From positions 1 through 64,000 of the forward strand of contig CAKOWZ010000004.1 of NCBI GenBank assembly GCA_934129745.1: a stretch of DNA of 64,000 nt, read 5' to 3'. Position numbers and translations under genes: made by a program. The notes below the pieces were generated by a model that worked only from the letters and a program-made list of their open reading frames with translations, was not told where the DNA came from and made no database searches. This stretch comes from an uncultured Clostridia bacterium. Its GTDB lineage: Bacteria > Bacillota > Clostridia > TANB77 > CAG-508. Of the stretch, positions 63,820-64,000 are shown in pieces (positions within the stretch are counted from its first letter, which is position 1; each line of letters opens with the position of its first letter).

Positions 63820-64000
63820 ATGGAAGGTAGTGAAATTGGAAAATACTTTGAAGAACACGGCGATGAAATAAATGAAATGCTTAAAAGAAAAGAACAAGAA
63901 AACAATCAAAGAATAGAAGAAGAAAAAAGCAATATGGTTATAGGAAGTTATTTCCATGAACATGGAGAAGAAGTTAGAAAAATATTAATAAGAAAATCTT
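63820..64000 (+). CDS. IGKYFxEHG-family protein, cut by the window end
   Basis: ATG 63820 has GAAGGAG upstream. The visible 60 residues carry the motif twice: GSEIGKYFEEHGDEINEML at residues 3-21 and VIGSYFHEHGEEVRKILIRKS from about residue 40, joined by a Glu/Lys-rich linker. It is related to the N-terminus of the gene at 55995. The remainder is outside the window. Confidence 0.75.
   Translation, partial: MEGSEIGKYFEEHGDEINEMLKRKEQENNQRIEEEKSNMVIGSYFHEHGEEVRKILIRKS

Overview
The window is AT-rich chromosomal DNA from a low-GC, spore-forming Bacillota of the Clostridia, probably an uncultured gut or rumen lineage. The evidence is PolC-type replicase, AGGAGG-type ribosome binding sites, T-box and yybP-ykoY riboswitches, and sporulation genes (ylbJ, spoIIM, a dacF-type carboxypeptidase). 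Many genes end in TGA and Trp is written TGG, so I assume the standard code.

Region by region. 0-9 kb: a tRNA-Met, ylbJ, a TSCPD protein, mfd, an rRNA-type 2'-O-methyltransferase, a poly-Asn protein and a membrane-anchored zincin. 9-20 kb: aspS, an envelope cluster (phosphodiester glycosidase, GT2-GtrA glycosyltransferase, PAP2 phosphatase) and polC. 20-22 kb: two minus-strand genes of higher GC and foreign codon use. 22-33 kb: a ZIP transporter, a uracil permease fused in frame to uracil phosphoribosyltransferase, T-box-argS, spoIIM-xerD, and a Mn riboswitch with a P-type ATPase. 33-50 kb: Y-family polymerase, ftsY, UPF0182, pgsA, ligA, rqcH, a PiT transporter, thioredoxin reductase plus thioredoxin, and surface or membrane proteins. 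50-64 kb: accessory DNA with a transglutaminase-like protein, a broken PfkB-SIS gene, a 4.2 kb segment between 151-bp direct repeats made of the dac 5' end, two IR-flanked promoter modules before members of one gene family, and a second zincin.

Strongest observation: three conserved genes (spoIIM once, the PiT transporter three times, dac once) are each split by one extra base. All five breaks have the same form. The zero frame meets a CGG codon, and skipping its C restores full-length protein by reading GGA or GGT (Gly) at what looks like a conserved glycine. By eye, CGG is otherwise absent in frame from the AT-rich genes; it occurs only in three other genes. This looks like +1 recoding at CGG rather than random damage or sequencing error.

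Second: two ~190-bp modules at 55.8 and 63.6 kb each have perfect 20-24 bp inverted repeats around a spacer of 146-147 bp with a promoter facing the next gene. The repeat centre differs between modules but matches within each, as expected of invertible promoters. A third, truncated module at 58.8 kb lies in the opposite orientation. Other points are two ribosome binding sites separated from their start codon by a hairpin, REPIN-like ACGCGT palindromes, and a group of accessory genes broken in A6 runs or by stop codons.
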